From Galeruca laticollis (lineage: Eukaryota > Arthropoda > Insecta > Coleoptera > Chrysomelidae): DNA of 64,000 bases. This document shows, piece by piece, positions 32,464-43,510 of the stretch. Each line of letters begins with the position of its first letter. The first letter of the stretch is position 1. The notes beneath the pieces were generated by a model. That model made no database searches, was not told the origin of the DNA, and was given only the letters and a program-made list of their open reading frames with translations. Both the position numbers and the translations under genes were made by a program. The stretch covers positions 52,558,222-52,622,221 of the forward strand of contig OY998179.1 in assembly GCA_963921935.1 (NCBI GenBank). The letters are read 5' to 3'.

Positions 32464-34186
32464 ATTGATGAGGGGAAATTATGGAATGAAGCTCAAGAAA
32501 TTCTAGAAGCCGGTGGTTGATGATAATTTCAAAAATTTTGGATATAATGGGAACAATGGAAATCGGTCTAAAATTATTGGCACAGTTCAAGTCGCCTTTT
32601 TTATGCAATGGCAAAACCTTAGCAATCTTTAACTCACCAGGCCAGTCACCCTCGGTCAAGCAAGCATTAAATAAAACTGTTAAAGGACCAGTAACGTGTT
32701 CAAGAGCAGCCTTTATTAAACGGCTATTCAGACCATAACAATCAGTGCATGTTGAGTTTTTCAGCTGTAGTATAGCAGCTTGAACCTCACATTCAACGAC
32801 AGGAGGTAAGAAGAAAGAGGCAGAAGGGCTAGGTAAAACACTGACAAAGTTAAGGGGATCAGAAACTGCTGCCGGCAAAGAGCTAGACATTTTTTCTGCA
32901 ATGTTAGCAAAAAAGCTGTTAAATTCAGAAGATGTTAACGCAGAAACTGTATTACGACATTTATTGTTCTCTCTCTCCTGGTTTACTATGTTCCAGATCA
33001 TTTTATTCTGATTATCTGACGTCAAAATAGCCTCAGAATACGAAATCCTTTTGGCGGATCTAATCTCTTGCTTGTGAACTTTTCTGATGCTGCAGTACAA
33101 ACGCCAATCCTCCAGACCTCCAGACGACTGGAAAGCGCGTCTACATCTAAACACTTCTGTTCTGCGCATCTTAAGCTCACGACCAAACCACCTTGCTCGC
33201 GTTTGCCTACGAGAGTGTAACTTGGTAGGTATATGTATATCTTTTTGTACACATAGAATGCCCAACAATGTTTGAGCGATTTGATTAGAATCCATAGACG
33301 CAGCATTAAGACTAGTCCAGTCGACCGCAGCCAAACCCTGGGCAAAACTGTTCAATGTGACACCATTCAACACCTGAATCACCCGTTGATTCCCCGAGAC
33401 CAAGTTGGGAACCTTTAAAATAGATATGAAAATCCCCAAATGATCAGATACCAATGGTTCGCACACACCTGTTTCAAACAACTCAGGGCAAATATTTGTA
33501 ACAATGTTATCCAGACATGAGCCAGTGTTGAACGTAACACGTGTTGGTACGTCAATGTAATGCCTCAGGCCGTATAAATTAAAAATATTGTTCAAGTCAC
33601 GAGCATGCCCTGTATCTCCATTTAGGTCAATATTGAAATCGCCAAGAAAGACAAGAACTTTAAATTTAAGATTAAGAAAATCAATCAAACCATTAATCTG
33701 GGTTTTGAAAATATCAATATTACCAGTACACAACGACCGGTAAACCGTAACAATGCAAGTACTAGCACCAGGAATGCAAGCACAACAAAACTCTGCGTGA
33801 ACAGGTCGACAAAATGCAGAAATATCAACTGATTTAAGGTAAAAATCAAAACGTGAAAAAATAGCTACACCTCCGTGAGATTTATCTCCACGGCAAAATG
33901 AAGATACAAGATTATAGTTTTTTAACTTGAAAAAGGATAAAGTATTAGCATTTAGCCAATGCTCCGATATACATAAAATTTTAAACTTTGATGTTTCTTC
34001 AAGAAAAACATGTAAGTCATCGGCTTTATTTGAAATACTTTGAACATTAATATGGAAAACAGAGCATGCTGAGGATACCTGACTAAAATATGGTACAATA
34101 GGAACTTCACAATCACTGGTTTCTACTATGAAATTTTCTTGGCGGAAAAAAATGATTGATTGAAACCCCCGAGGGCCAAATATCAC
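32393..34186 (-). CDS. LINE copy 3 ORF2, endonuclease and RT N-terminus (597 codons open)
   Basis: Endonuclease blocks in order: SVFHINVQSISNKADDLHVF, ISEHWLNANT, SHGGVAIFSRF, VLVFLGDFNIDLNG, CLDNIVTNICPE, PLVSDHLGIF. A linker with the RARWFGRELKMRR block leads to RT: FNACLTEGDWPGELKIAKVL, HKKGDLNCANNFRPISIVPI, SPHQFGFRKN. After FGFRKN a one-base shift near 32440 moves the frame. The catalytic residues of the endonuclease are all present. ORF2 overlaps the ORF1 end (34186 versus 34113), as in many LINEs. Start codon is uncertain; SVFHIN marks the domain. Confidence 0.88.
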   Translation of the reverse strand: MIFGPRGFQSIIFFRQENFIVETSDCEVPIVPYFSQVSSACSVFHINVQSISNKADDLHVFLEETSKFKILCISEHWLNANTLSFFKLKNYNLVSSFCRGDKSHGGVAIFSRFDFYLKSVDISAFCRPVHAEFCCACIPGASTCIVTVYRSLCTGNIDIFKTQINGLIDFLNLKFKVLVFLGDFNIDLNGDTGHARDLNNIFNLYGLRHYIDVPTRVTFNTGSCLDNIVTNICPELFETGVCEPLVSDHLGIFISILKVPNLVSGNQRVIQVLNGVTLNSFAQGLAAVDWTSLNAASMDSNQIAQTLLGILCVQKDIHIPTKLHSRRQTRARWFGRELKMRRTEVFRCRRAFQSSGGLEDWRLYCSIRKVHKQEIRSAKRISYSEAILTSDNQNKMIWNIVNQERENNKCRNTVSALTSSEFNSFFANIAEKMSSSLPAAVSDPLNFVSVLPSPSASFFLPPVVECEVQAAILQLKNSTCTDCYGLNSRLIKAALEHVTGPLTVLFNACLTEGDWPGELKIAKVLPLHKKGDLNCANNFRPISIVPIISKIFEIIINHRLLEFLELHSIISPHQFGFRKNVSQSMLCKGDWDRGRWP

Positions 34187-34530
34187 TAACTAGAATAGCA
34201 TCGCACTCACTAGCGGGAACTGATATCTTGAAAGACGAGTAAGAGGCAGAATCGGAACGGTTTAGCTTGAAAACTTCTACACCAGGAGAAAACTGTATAA
34301 GGTAATTCTTCAAGTCAACTTCATTCAGGTTATGCTCCAGGTTGGTAGCATGAAAGTGTTTAGAATCATCATTCCTAGGCTTAGCTGCTTGAAAAGGATA
34401 TCCATTACTTTTAGCTCCGTTGCCAACCAGAATAGTGGCTTGTTTACGTTTAGGATTAGCAGGTTTGGCATTAAAGGCATTGTAAAAATGCGATGTAGCA
34501 GCTTTCTCACTGCTATAATACTTTTGGCAT

Positions 34531-34543
34531 AATGATAATGATG

Positions 34544-34575
<32 letters not shown>

Positions 34576-35023
34576 GATAATGATAATGATAATGATAATG
34601 ATAATGATAATGATAATGATAATGATAATGATAATGATAATGATAATGATAATGATAATGATAATGATAATGATAATGATAATGATAATGATAATGATAA
34701 TGATAATGATAATGATAATGATAATGATAATGATAATGATAATGATAATGATAATGATAATGATAATGATAATGATAATGATAATGATAATGATAATGAT
34801 AATGATAATGATAATGATAATGATAATGATAATGATAATGATAATGATAATGATAATGATAATGATAATGATAATGATAATGATAATGATAATGATAATG
34901 ATAATGATAATGATAATGATAATGATAATGATAATGATAATGATAATGATAATGATAATGATAATGATAATGATAATGATAATGATAATGATAATGATAA
35001 TGATAATGATAATGATATTGATG

Positions 35024-35055
<32 letters not shown>

Positions 35056-35072
35056 GATAATGATAATGATGA
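34531..35072 (+). repeat. (AATGAT)n array, 542 bp
   Basis: About 90 near-perfect hexamers with interruptions only near both ends (atgatgataata, gatattgatgat). On the minus strand it directly follows the 3' end of LINE copy 4, after a short (AT)n (35073-35089). It produces long spurious Met-Ile and His-Tyr frames. Confidence 0.97.
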
Positions 35073-35379
35073 TATATATATATATATATTCGTTTATTGA
35101 CCATTTTACATACAGGGCACGTTTATAGTCATCTCATATAAAATATTATTATAATTACAAACGATTAATAGATAATTAATTACATTATGAGAAAAAACAA
35201 AAAAAAGAGAACCATCACACAATAAAAAGTACAAATAGTTACAAAATATCTACAATAGAATAAAAATCTAAAAGTACACCAAGACATATTATAAAAGGAT
35301 GAAAAACTATATAAAAACATATAAAAGTATAGAACTGTATAGAAAAAATAAACAATTATCGTAGGTTAACCATATTTCA

Positions 35380-36213
35380 TCAGGTATTCAAGTATAATGC
35401 ACTCTCAAAGGAATAGCTCATGTACTCATCAATGCTGTAAAAACAGTGTTCTATCAGATAAATTCTGACAAATTTAGAAAATTTCGCATCGCTCATTTCC
35501 TTTATTTTTTCCTCCGGGTATAGTTTATCTAATTTATTGAACAGATTGAAATCAAGTCGGTTCCGTTTAGCCGCTGACAGACGTGAAAAGATATTTACTA
35601 GATCATTTGCATTTCTAGTACTGTAACCGTGTAAATCGCTATGACTCGAAATAGAATTTAGGTCCCGATGTATCCTTAGAAGTTGGTCAAAGATATATTG
35701 GCAGGGTAGACACAGAATCTTATATTTCTTAAAAATTTCTATACAATGCGCTCGGTATGCTGATCCGTCCACAATTCGGATTGCTGCCTTTTGGAGCGAA
35801 AAAACCTTATGGAGCCCGCTTGAGTTACCCCATAGCGATATGCCATAAGACAGATGACTGTGAATCAAGGCACAGTAGGCGACTTTCATTACATTATTGT
35901 CACTAATATTTTTACCTAACTGTCTCAATACGAATATTTGAGAAGATATTTTTGAGCATAATCGATCAATCTGGCTCGACCAAGTCAACGAAGTATCGAA
36001 TACAATTCCCAACAATTTAACAGGCTCCGACTTTTCTGCAAATTTGTCAACACTGAAAAGAATATGTTGAGTTTTTGATTCATTTAGTTTGAGTTTATTT
36101 GCTTGAAACCAATTTTTTGCCATATCAAGACTTCCATTCCTCGCAGCAACTCCCTCGTTTGAAATTAAGGTAGCATCATCAGCATATAGAACCACTCTGC
36201 TCTGCTGTTCCAA
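35380..36213 (-). pseudogene. LINE copy 4 ORF2, YADD to C-terminus
   Basis: VVLYADDATLISNEG holds the catalytic pair, followed by NWFQANKLKLNESKTQHILF, LLGIVFDTSLTWSSQIDRLC, YGISLWGNSSGLHKVFSLQK and a complete C-terminus ending near YMSYSFESALYLNT. No RNase H, in keeping with this LINE group. A single frameshift at about 36200 separates it from the upstream half. Confidence 0.87.
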
Positions 36214-36856
36214 AGATTGGGTAAATCATTGACGTAAATTAAAAATAATAAAGGGCCCAGAACGGAACCCTGGGGTACTCCGTTATTCATTTTAAGTTCG
36301 TGTGAATGTACGTTGTTCAAGTAAACGTATTGCCGTCTATTATTGAGATAAGAAAACATAAGGTCATATTGCTTATCTCTGAACCCGTAAAATTTCATTT
36401 TATCCAGAAGAATTTGAGTATTAACGCAATCAAACGCCTTAGACAAATCACATAAAGTAGCACGAACTTCATGTCCCCTATCGAGGCTGTCCACTATGTC
36501 ATCTACAATTGTAACCAATGCAGAGACAGTGGACTTGTTCTTTTGGAATGCGAACTGTGACGCCGAGAGAATACTTTGTTTTTCCAAATAAGATATAAAC
36601 CTATCCCTTATCAGGATCTCAAATATTTTAGATAATATGGGAACGATCGCTATTGGTCTGTAATTATCCAGTTCATCCACATCTCCCCCCTTATGAACGG
36701 GCACAATTTTTGATATTTTTAAAGAGTTCGGCCAAATGCCTTCGATAGTGCACTTGTTTAGAGCAACTGGTAGGGGTGCAAGTAAAGAAGTGCTGGAGGC
36801 CTTAATCATTTGTGCATTTAAGCCATAGTAATCTGTACTTAATTTGTTTTCGAGGG

Positions 36857-36860
<4 letters not shown>
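36165..36860 (-). pseudogene. LINE copy 4 ORF2, RT N-terminal and palm
   Basis: Blocks: TDYYGLNAQMIKAS, CTIEGIWPNSLKISKIVPVH, LDNYRPIAIVPILSKIFEIL, SQFAFQKNKSTVSALVTIVD, LCDLSKAFDCVNTQILLDKM, NNGVPQGSVLGPLLFLIYVN. The frame is lost just before the YADD motif (36213), where one base is gained or lost. The repeat-coded (TAA)n codons above 36860 are not part of the gene. Confidence 0.87.
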
Positions 36861-36888
<28 letters not shown>

Positions 36889-36919
36889 CAACAACAATAA
36901 TAATAATAATAACAACAAC

Positions 36920-36975
<56 letters not shown>
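36858..36975 (+). repeat. (TAA)n / (ACA)n microsatellite
   Basis: Mixed ataata and acaaca trinucleotide run. It separates minus-strand LINE copy 4 from the plus-strand I-type fragment. Confidence 0.95.
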
Positions 36976-36976
<1 letters not shown>

Positions 36977-36979
36977 CCA

Positions 36980-38188
36980 CTGGCATGACTTGTCCATTCT
37001 TTCCGTGAATGATTTCGAAGTTCCTCCATGGCAGCTGCCAAAAGTATCTATCCGTTTAGATCTGACTGCCTTCCCTGAACATCGCACCGCCCCATTAGTC
37101 TATCGTCAGCACTTTTTGGACATCTTACACGAATTTCCACATTCAACAATTTTATATACAGACGGATCTAGAACATCGACCGGCACCGGCAGTGCTCTAT
37201 CCATCGGCGATCAAACATACTCTTGGTCCCTGTCCCCTTATGCATCCATATTTTCAGCTGAACTTTATGCTATTTGGCAGGCACTCCAGTTTTGTGGTAT
37301 AGCAACAATAAATCGAGAAAACATAATCGTCAGTGACTCTCTCAGCGCCCTTGAATCGATTTCGAATCCTTTTTCAGATGATCCACTAATTAAAATGATA
37401 TTATTTTCTATACATCACCTCCATAATATCGGCAAAAATGTTAAATTAATTTGGGTACCAAGCCATGTAGGAATAAGAGGCAATGAAAACGCAGATACAG
37501 CAGCTCGTGACGCTGCTGAGAAAAGGACCGTCGAAGTTAACGTTTTGAGGGCAGATGACATAAAAGGGGAATATAAATTACTATTGAAAGGAATATGGCA
37601 ACAGGAATGGGATCAAGTGAACAACAAACTAAAGTCAATTAAACCATTTGGTGGGCCTTGGAGACCTCCAGGAGCATTACCCAGGACTGACAGAGTGAAG
37701 ATCCACAGATTGAGATTTGGACATACAACATTAACGCATGCGTTCCTTCTAGAAGGGCAAGATCCTCCGATTTGTTCCCATTGCGGCGAGTTAATCACAG
37801 TATCACATATCATATGTGTGTGTCCAGGGTACGATAATATGCGGCAGATTTTTAATATATCTGAACAGCTCACAGACAATTTCGCGACCACTTACAAAAT
37901 TTGAAATTTAATTAAATATATGAAAGCAATAAACCTATTCAGTAAAATCTAATTTGTTCATAAAACGGAAATGGTGCTAATGATCACAGAAATCGATGCA
38001 CCTAAATCGAGGAAAAAAAATTAAACAACTCCTAGGAGCTGAGAGACCTTGTCGTTGGTGGAGTGGCTCAGTAACTTCCTCCCTCCTCGAGCCACATGGA
38101 CGGCAAGAGAGGAGTGAAACAAAAAACAGTTCAGAAATGGTCAGTGGGGCACTGGTGGGGCTATCTATGCCGATGTGGTAGCACCAAC
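36980..38188 (+). mobile_element. I-clade LINE, 5'-truncated 3' end
   Basis: Starts immediately after the microsatellite in the RT-to-RNase-H linker and ends with about 280 bp of untranslated sequence before the 5' UTR of the next copy. It is a relative of copies A and B but clearly divergent. No TAA tail remains at its 3' side. Confidence 0.75.
36990..37904 (+). CDS. I-clade LINE RNase H and C-terminal zinc-knuckle (304 codons open)
   Basis: The open frame carries RNase H residues YTDGSRTSTGTG (Asp), SAELYAIWQAL (Glu), VSDSLSALESI (Asp) and IWVPSHVGIRGNENADTAAR (Asp), complete. A C-terminal block with IHRLRFGHTTLTHAFLLEG and CSHCGELITVSHIICVCPGY follows, the zinc-binding tail seen after RNase H in I-type LINEs. 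RNase H removes the RNA template after first-strand synthesis. The RT is missing, so only this domain is intact. Start codon given is only the first Met in frame. Confidence 0.87.
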   Translation: MSILSVNDFEVPPWQLPKVSIRLDLTAFPEHRTAPLVYRQHFLDILHEFPHSTILYTDGSRTSTGTGSALSIGDQTYSWSLSPYASIFSAELYAIWQALQFCGIATINRENIIVSDSLSALESISNPFSDDPLIKMILFSIHHLHNIGKNVKLIWVPSHVGIRGNENADTAARDAAEKRTVEVNVLRADDIKGEYKLLLKGIWQQEWDQVNNKLKSIKPFGGPWRPPGALPRTDRVKIHRLRFGHTTLTHAFLLEGQDPPICSHCGELITVSHIICVCPGYDNMRQIFNISEQLTDNFATTYKI

Positions 38189-38554
38189 AAATGCCAGTAG
38201 AAGATTCAACATGCCCAAGTTACATCCGAACACACTGGCAAGTTCTGACCAGACATGGGGGACGAGCGGCGAGTTTCCGGCGCCGAAAAACTGGAACCCT
38301 CGGCTATGGTATGGTAACCCAGACAGAAGAGTCCCGATGGAGTAAACAAGCGATAAAAAAACCAGGAATAAACCTGTAAAAATTCGTAATCTAAGGTGGA
38401 AGATATCGTGCCGAGAGATGAATGACTACACGTAGTTAGCCGCTAACGATTCCTTGTGAGCACCTGGCGAACCTCACCTGTACACCAGCCTTACTGCGGT
38501 AAGGGAGCACTGCCGCAGTTGACCTAGTATTTCTTCCCTTCTCGTGAGAATTAA

Positions 38555-39682
38555 ATGGCGAATTCAAACCAAATCCCCCCAAAAGAGGTGCCCCCCTCTC
38601 AAAATAGAGGCAACAAAGACACGAGCCAAGGGACGATACCACAATATCGGTTCTTGGTCGTGAAGAGGAAAGAGGGAGGTTTTGCTTCAACAAATCCCTT
38701 CTTAATTCAAAAAAATTTCTATGGTCAAGTTGGACAAGTGAAAATTTGAGGAAGATTAAAGAAGGTTTACTCATTGAAACGGCATCTGCTGCTCAATCGA
38801 AACAGATATCAAGAATGACGAGATTCCTAGACCACGACGTAGAAGTCTCCCTTCATGCGAGACTCAATTTCTCTAAGGGTGTTGTAAATTGTAGAGACCT
38901 ACTCAACTGTACGGAACAAGAAATATTAGAAGAACTCAAAGATGTAGGTGTTAATGAGGTTAGGAGAATGAGAAGTAAGAGAGAAGGTACCCTTATAGAT
39001 ACACCGAATCATATTCTGACATTCAATTCCCCCACGCTTCCAAAAGAAGTCAAAGTTGCCTTTTACTGTTCAAAGATTCGACCTTTTATCCCATCTCCAT
39101 TAAGATGCTTTAGATGCCAAGTTTTTGGCCACACTGCTATAAGATGCACAAAAGACCAAGTCTGTGTATGCGGAAAAGCTCTTCACACTGGAACCCCATG
39201 CTCACAGCCAATCAAATGTGTCAATTGCGAAGGTCCTCATTCTGCTAGATCAAAAGATGGTCTAGTGTACAACCAGGAGATTGCAATTCAAGAAATGAAA
39301 GTCAAAGATAATATTCCCTATAGTGAAGCTAGAAGAAAAGTCATTGTACATACCCCAAAACCAAATACGTCTTATGCCCAAGCTGCCACGTCTCGTTCAG
39401 ACCCCATCTCACATAATATCGTCAAAGAACTTCTCCCACTCTTTAGAATACCCTTTCAGCCGTCCCGTGTCTCAGGCATCTAAGCGGGACAGATCTGATA
39501 GTTCAGACTTCGACTCGATAACGAGTGAAACTTTTTCTGAACAACAGGATAAACCTAGAAAGACGTCAAAAAGAGGTTGGCCGAAAAACAAACCTAGAAA
39601 AAAAACTCCCATTCGCGACCCTCCTAATTCCCAGACAGATACAGATCAGATATCTGAATTAAAACAGACCACCAGATAATAA
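38555..39682 (+). pseudogene. I-clade ORF1 (Gag-like, three CCHC knuckles), copy A
   Basis: Starts MANSNQIPPKEVPPSQNRG. A frameshift at about 38745 moves to a frame running to 39483, and a second near 39460 restores the first frame to the stop at 39680. Knuckles: CFRCQVFGHTAIRC is canonical, CVCGKALHTGTPC is a variant, and CVNCEGPHSARSKD has lost its last Cys. The C-terminus is Lys/Arg-rich. Such proteins coat LINE RNA. Copy B has the same order, which supports the boundaries. Confidence 0.82.
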
Positions 39683-39702
39683 ATCATATCATATTTCTAG
39701 AA

Positions 39703-39758
<56 letters not shown>
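39703..39758 (+). repeat. (TA)n microsatellite between ORF1 and ORF2
   Basis: Pure ta dinucleotide run. It is absent from the corresponding place in copy B, so it expanded after insertion. Confidence 0.95.
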
Positions 39759-39760
<2 letters not shown>

Positions 39761-39837
39761 ATTTTATTCAAATAATATTACATTTTATTAACTTATTTAA
39801 CCTATTAAAATTCACACCCAACAAATATAATTCATTC

Positions 39838-40640
39838 CTACAATGGAACTGTAACGGCCTCATCCACAAGCTCAGTGAAATACAAATAATAAAAAACCAA
39901 ATCTCCCCCTCGTTTCAGCGCTTCAAGAATCCCATCTGAAACCCAATGCCCCCTTCCACCCTAGAGATTATCAGTGCTTCCGCAAAGATGTTCAGGCCAT
40001 CCATGGAACCAGAGGAGGTGTTGCTACCTTCTTCCGTGAAAATATTCCTGCAAAAAAAGTTAGAGTAGCCACAGGTCATCAAGTGATTGCAGTCCAGATT
40101 CAGCTTCCATTCAAGGTTACTATCTGTAACATATACTTACCTGATGGACATTGGCTCCCCCATGATATCCAGAGTATCATCGATCAACTTCCTCGCCCAT
40201 TTTTGATCCTGGGAGATTTCAACGCCCACTCACCTTCTTGGGGAAGTCGCATAATGGACATTAGGGGCCGAAGAATGGAATCTGTGATAGATGAGAACAC
40301 CTTGATACTTTTGAACTCCGGTAAAGCTACTCATTTTGAAACACGATCTGGCGAAACCTCTGCGATCGATCTCAGTTTATGCTCTCCTCACCTTGCTCCG
40401 AGATTAACATGGGATACTTTGAACGATCTCCATCCAAGCGACCATTTCCCAATCATCATTCACGCGGATAGTCTCGTGAGAACATACTCGATGAAAGAGA
40501 GATGGCTACCAGAAAAAGCTAACTGGGAAAAATATTCCAAAGTAATAAATATCCCCAACCTCCCAGATGATAATGAAATTGCTGTAGATATTCTCACCAA
40601 TGCTGTGATAAGTGCTGCCAAAGCTAGCATTCCAATGTAA
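39838..40640 (+). pseudogene. I-clade ORF2 copy A, APE-type endonuclease
   Basis: LQWNCNGLIHKLSEIQIIKN opens the domain; a frameshift follows. The main frame at 40083-40640 shows VTICNIYLPDGHW, LPRPFLILGDFNAHSPSWGS, ETSAIDLSLCSPHL and LHPSDHFPIIIH. GDFNAH and SDHFP carry active-site residues. A stop at 40640 ends it before the linker. Confidence 0.85.
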
Positions 40641-42447
40641 AAGCCAACCAAATCTCATCGACCAGTTCCTTGGTGGAACGACGACATCAAAGAGACAACA
40701 TCAAAAAGTAAAAAAGCGTACAACAAATTCAACAAAAATCCAACTCTTGACAACCTGATTATTTTCAATAAAGCTAGAGCCTTTCCAAGAAGGCTCAAGA
40801 AGGCTCATCATCCAATCAAAAAAGGCCTTGTGGGAAAAATGCATATCGTCAATAACACCTGACATCGGACTTGAAGATATTTGGAGAAAGATCAGAATAA
40901 TCGCCGGCAAAAACACTTTCGATATTCCAGAAGCTATCACGTGCGATGATAGAATGATAACAGACCCAGTTGAGATCTGCGAAATATTCGCCGATCATTT
41001 CGCTCATATAAGTAAATCAAGCAATTATGACCCCCAATTTTTGAATACAAGAACACATGAGGAAAATAGTACTCTTAATTTCAATACGCAACTCAGTCTC
41101 AACTACAATTGCAATATAACAATAGACGAGCTAGAGTTTGCCCTCGAAAACAGCTCGGACGCTGCGGCAGGCCAAGACAATATACTAAATTGCATGCTCC
41201 AAAACTTACCTGTGCAAGAGAAACATAAACTCTTGAAGTTGTTCAACGCTATATGGTAATCATAAATATATCCGAAACAATGGAAAATTGCCAGTCATTC
41301 CAGTGTTAAAACAAGGTAAATCCTCTTTAGATCCAAACAACTTCCGCCCGATTTCACTAACAAGCTGCATGGGAAAAGTTTTTGAGAAGATCGTTAATAA
41401 TAGACTCACCTGGTGGATGGAATCTAACTACCTCTTATCAGAATCGCAAGTCGGATGTCGGAACAAACACTCTACAACCGACGCTCTAGTTTACCTAGAG
41501 AATGAAATTCAAACCGCTTTCCTTAATAGAGAACATTTGGTAGTAGTTAGTTTTGACCTTCAGAAAGCATATGACAGAACATGGCGATATTCTATTATGA
41601 AACAACTACACCTCTGGGGTCTGAGAGGTAAAATGCCGAAACTTCTACAAATTTTTTTAGATGATCGGTCTTTCCTTGACCGTTTAGGATCCATAGAGTC
41701 ACCCATTAAAATACTCGAAAATGGAATACCACAAGGCTCTGTTCTCAGCGTATCTCTTTTTGCAGTTGCCATAAATTTCCTTCTTGATCAGAAAGAAACC
41801 CATGTTGAGAAAATCCTCTATGTAGACGACCTGATTGTCCTCTCCAGACACAAATCTATGGACGTTATAAACGAAAATCTTAATAATGAAATCGACTCTT
41901 TGGCCCAGTCATCGAAACAACGGGGTCTTCTATTCTCAAGGGAGAAAACCAATTATGTCCACTTCTGTAGGCTAAGATTAGAACAGCCAGAACCTGAACT
42001 TAACATATATGGACACCAAATCAACGCCAAAGACTGTATCAAATTCCTGGGCATTGTTTTTGAAAAGAAACTCCACTGGAAAGAACATATCGGTCAATTA
42101 GTGGCAAATGCCAGAGAGTCTTGAACATTATCCGATGTATGGCAAATATAAGATGGGGAGCAGACAGGGAGATCCTGTTGAACCTCTACAGGTCACTCAT
42201 ACAGAGTCGACTAGACTACGGGGCGATCGCATACAATTCCTGTAGACCTTCGAGACTTAATCAATTAAATGGTCTTCAACTATCAGCTCTCAGACTAAGT
42301 ACAGGGGCTTTCCGAACTAGCCCTATAACTGCAGTTATATGCGATACTTCCATCCTGCCCTTAGATCTGAGAAGAGATTTCCAAACTATCACCTACGCAT
42401 CCCAAATTATATCCCGTCCAACACATATTAACCATGCAATTTTCTAG
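40641..42447 (+). pseudogene. I-clade ORF2 copy A, linker and reverse transcriptase
   Basis: The linker includes VPWWNDDIKETTSKSKKAYN and, at 40828-41259, IDELEFALENSSDAAAGQDN. RT at 41288-42124: LDPNNFRPISLTSCMGKVFE, CRNKHSTTDALVYLENEIQT, VVSFDLQKAYDRTW, NGIPQGSVLSVSLFAVAINF, ILYVDDLIVLSRHKS (YVDD intact) and IKFLGIVFEKKLHWKEHI. A stop at 42124 and a shift lead to the thumb region at 42121-42447 (YRSLIQSRLDYGAIAYNSCR). RT catalytic residues persist; several breaks. Confidence 0.87.
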
Positions 42448-42459
42448 CCGATAATGAAT

Positions 42460-43510
42460 TCTCCAACAGACCAACAGTAACCAGACCAGCAAAATTCGCT
42501 CCCATGAAGCCTGCGAGAAATACTCAATTGATTTATACACAATAATGAGCGGAAACATTCCTGCAGCTCCTCCTTGGCAACTCACCAATCCACAGATAAA
42601 CATCAGCCTATCCTTGTGGAAAAGGGATGAGACATCAGCCTCATCCTTCAGAGCTCTGTTCAGAACCGAATGAGACCTTTACCAAAACAGCCTCACCATT
42701 TATACGGATGGATCAAAAACCAGAAACGGAGTAGGTGCAGCAATGGTAATAGAGGAAAATGAATATTGTTGGACCTTGAACCCTTACTGCTCAATTTTCA
42801 CCGCGGAATTGTATGCTATATGGCAAGCTCTTATATTCTTCTCCTTTTCCTACTCAAAATCCTGTGTTATTTGTTCAGACTCTTTGAGTGCCATCCAATC
42901 ACTAGAAAACAAATTTACAAAATCCCCTTATAGCTTAAGAATATTGGAGCTAGTTTCCCACTTGTCGTCAGTAGGAAAGAAATGTACTCTCTTATGGACC
43001 CCCAGTCACTGTAACATTCGCGGCAATGATAAGGCAGACATGGCAACAAAACATGCAACTCTCTCCCCAGTAGATGATGGCATCCCTGTCCCATATCAGG
43101 ACATTCTTACAGCTATTAAAGAAATGATTAACAAATCATGGCAAGATCGATGGTCGGAGCAAAACACCCAGTTGAATCCCGTTAAACCAGAAATAAAAAA
43201 ATGGACTTATCCAATATCCTTGAATAGAAGAGAACAAGTTATCACTTACCGCCTGAGAATCGGACGCTCGAGGCTCACACATGCCTATCTCTTAGCCGGA
43301 GTCCATCGACCCCAGTGCGATCATTGCAATACCAGACTAACTATTAATCATATCTTCTCATGCCCAACTTGTTCTCAGCTGAGACACAATATCGGAATAG
43401 AATACGCAGTAACTAATATATTCAGTAATGAAGAAAATATCAAAAAAGCTCTTTCATACCTGGGCCTCTTGAATATCTATAACAATATTCAAATGTATAT
43501 CTACAGCTAA
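42460..43510 (+). pseudogene. I-clade ORF2 copy A, RNase H and C-terminus
   Basis: After a linker with IPAAPPWQLTNPQ and a stop at about 42672 the frame reads IYTDGSKTRNGVGAAMV, TAELYAIWQALIFF, CSDSLSAIQSL and WTPSHCNIRGNDKADMATK: all four RNase H acidic residues are present. The tail CDHCNTRLTINHIFSCPTC is the C-terminal zinc site. The stop at 43508 is the natural end. Confidence 0.86.

Larger units (their letters stand above)
31446..34528 (-). mobile_element. Jockey-superfamily LINE, copy 3 (best-preserved ORF2)
   Basis: It holds the C-terminal part of ORF1 (34528-34113: DLKNYLIQF, YSSFKISVPASECDAILVSD, WPSGVSINHFF) and most of ORF2 with one frameshift. The 5' end stops at the (AATGAT)n array and the 3' end stops in codon block EYYNVSNS at the 5' UTR of copy 2. 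It is a different family member from copies 1, 2 and 4, but has the same layout. Confidence 0.85.
35073..36860 (-). mobile_element. Jockey-superfamily LINE, copy 4 (RT half and 3' UTR)
   Basis: The 3' end reads ggtcaataaacg followed by (AT)n and then the hexamer array. The 3' UTR covers 35090-35379. ORF2 is split into 36860-36165 and 36213-35380. The 5' side is truncated at (TAA)n. It probably landed in ORF1 of copy 3, which breaks off on the far side of the hexamer array, or the two were joined by rearrangement. Confidence 0.85.

Noticed and set aside
32517..33275. Plus-strand frames within LINE copy 3
   Set aside because: Antisense of ORF2, no independent support.
34325..35128. Long frames on both strands made of repeated His-Tyr or Met-Ile pairs
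   Set aside because: They are translations of the (AATGAT)n array; no start context or homology, and similar frames exist on both strands.
36802..37087. Leu-, Ile- or Tyr-rich minus frames over 36858-36975
   Set aside because: Trinucleotide repeat translated in different frames.
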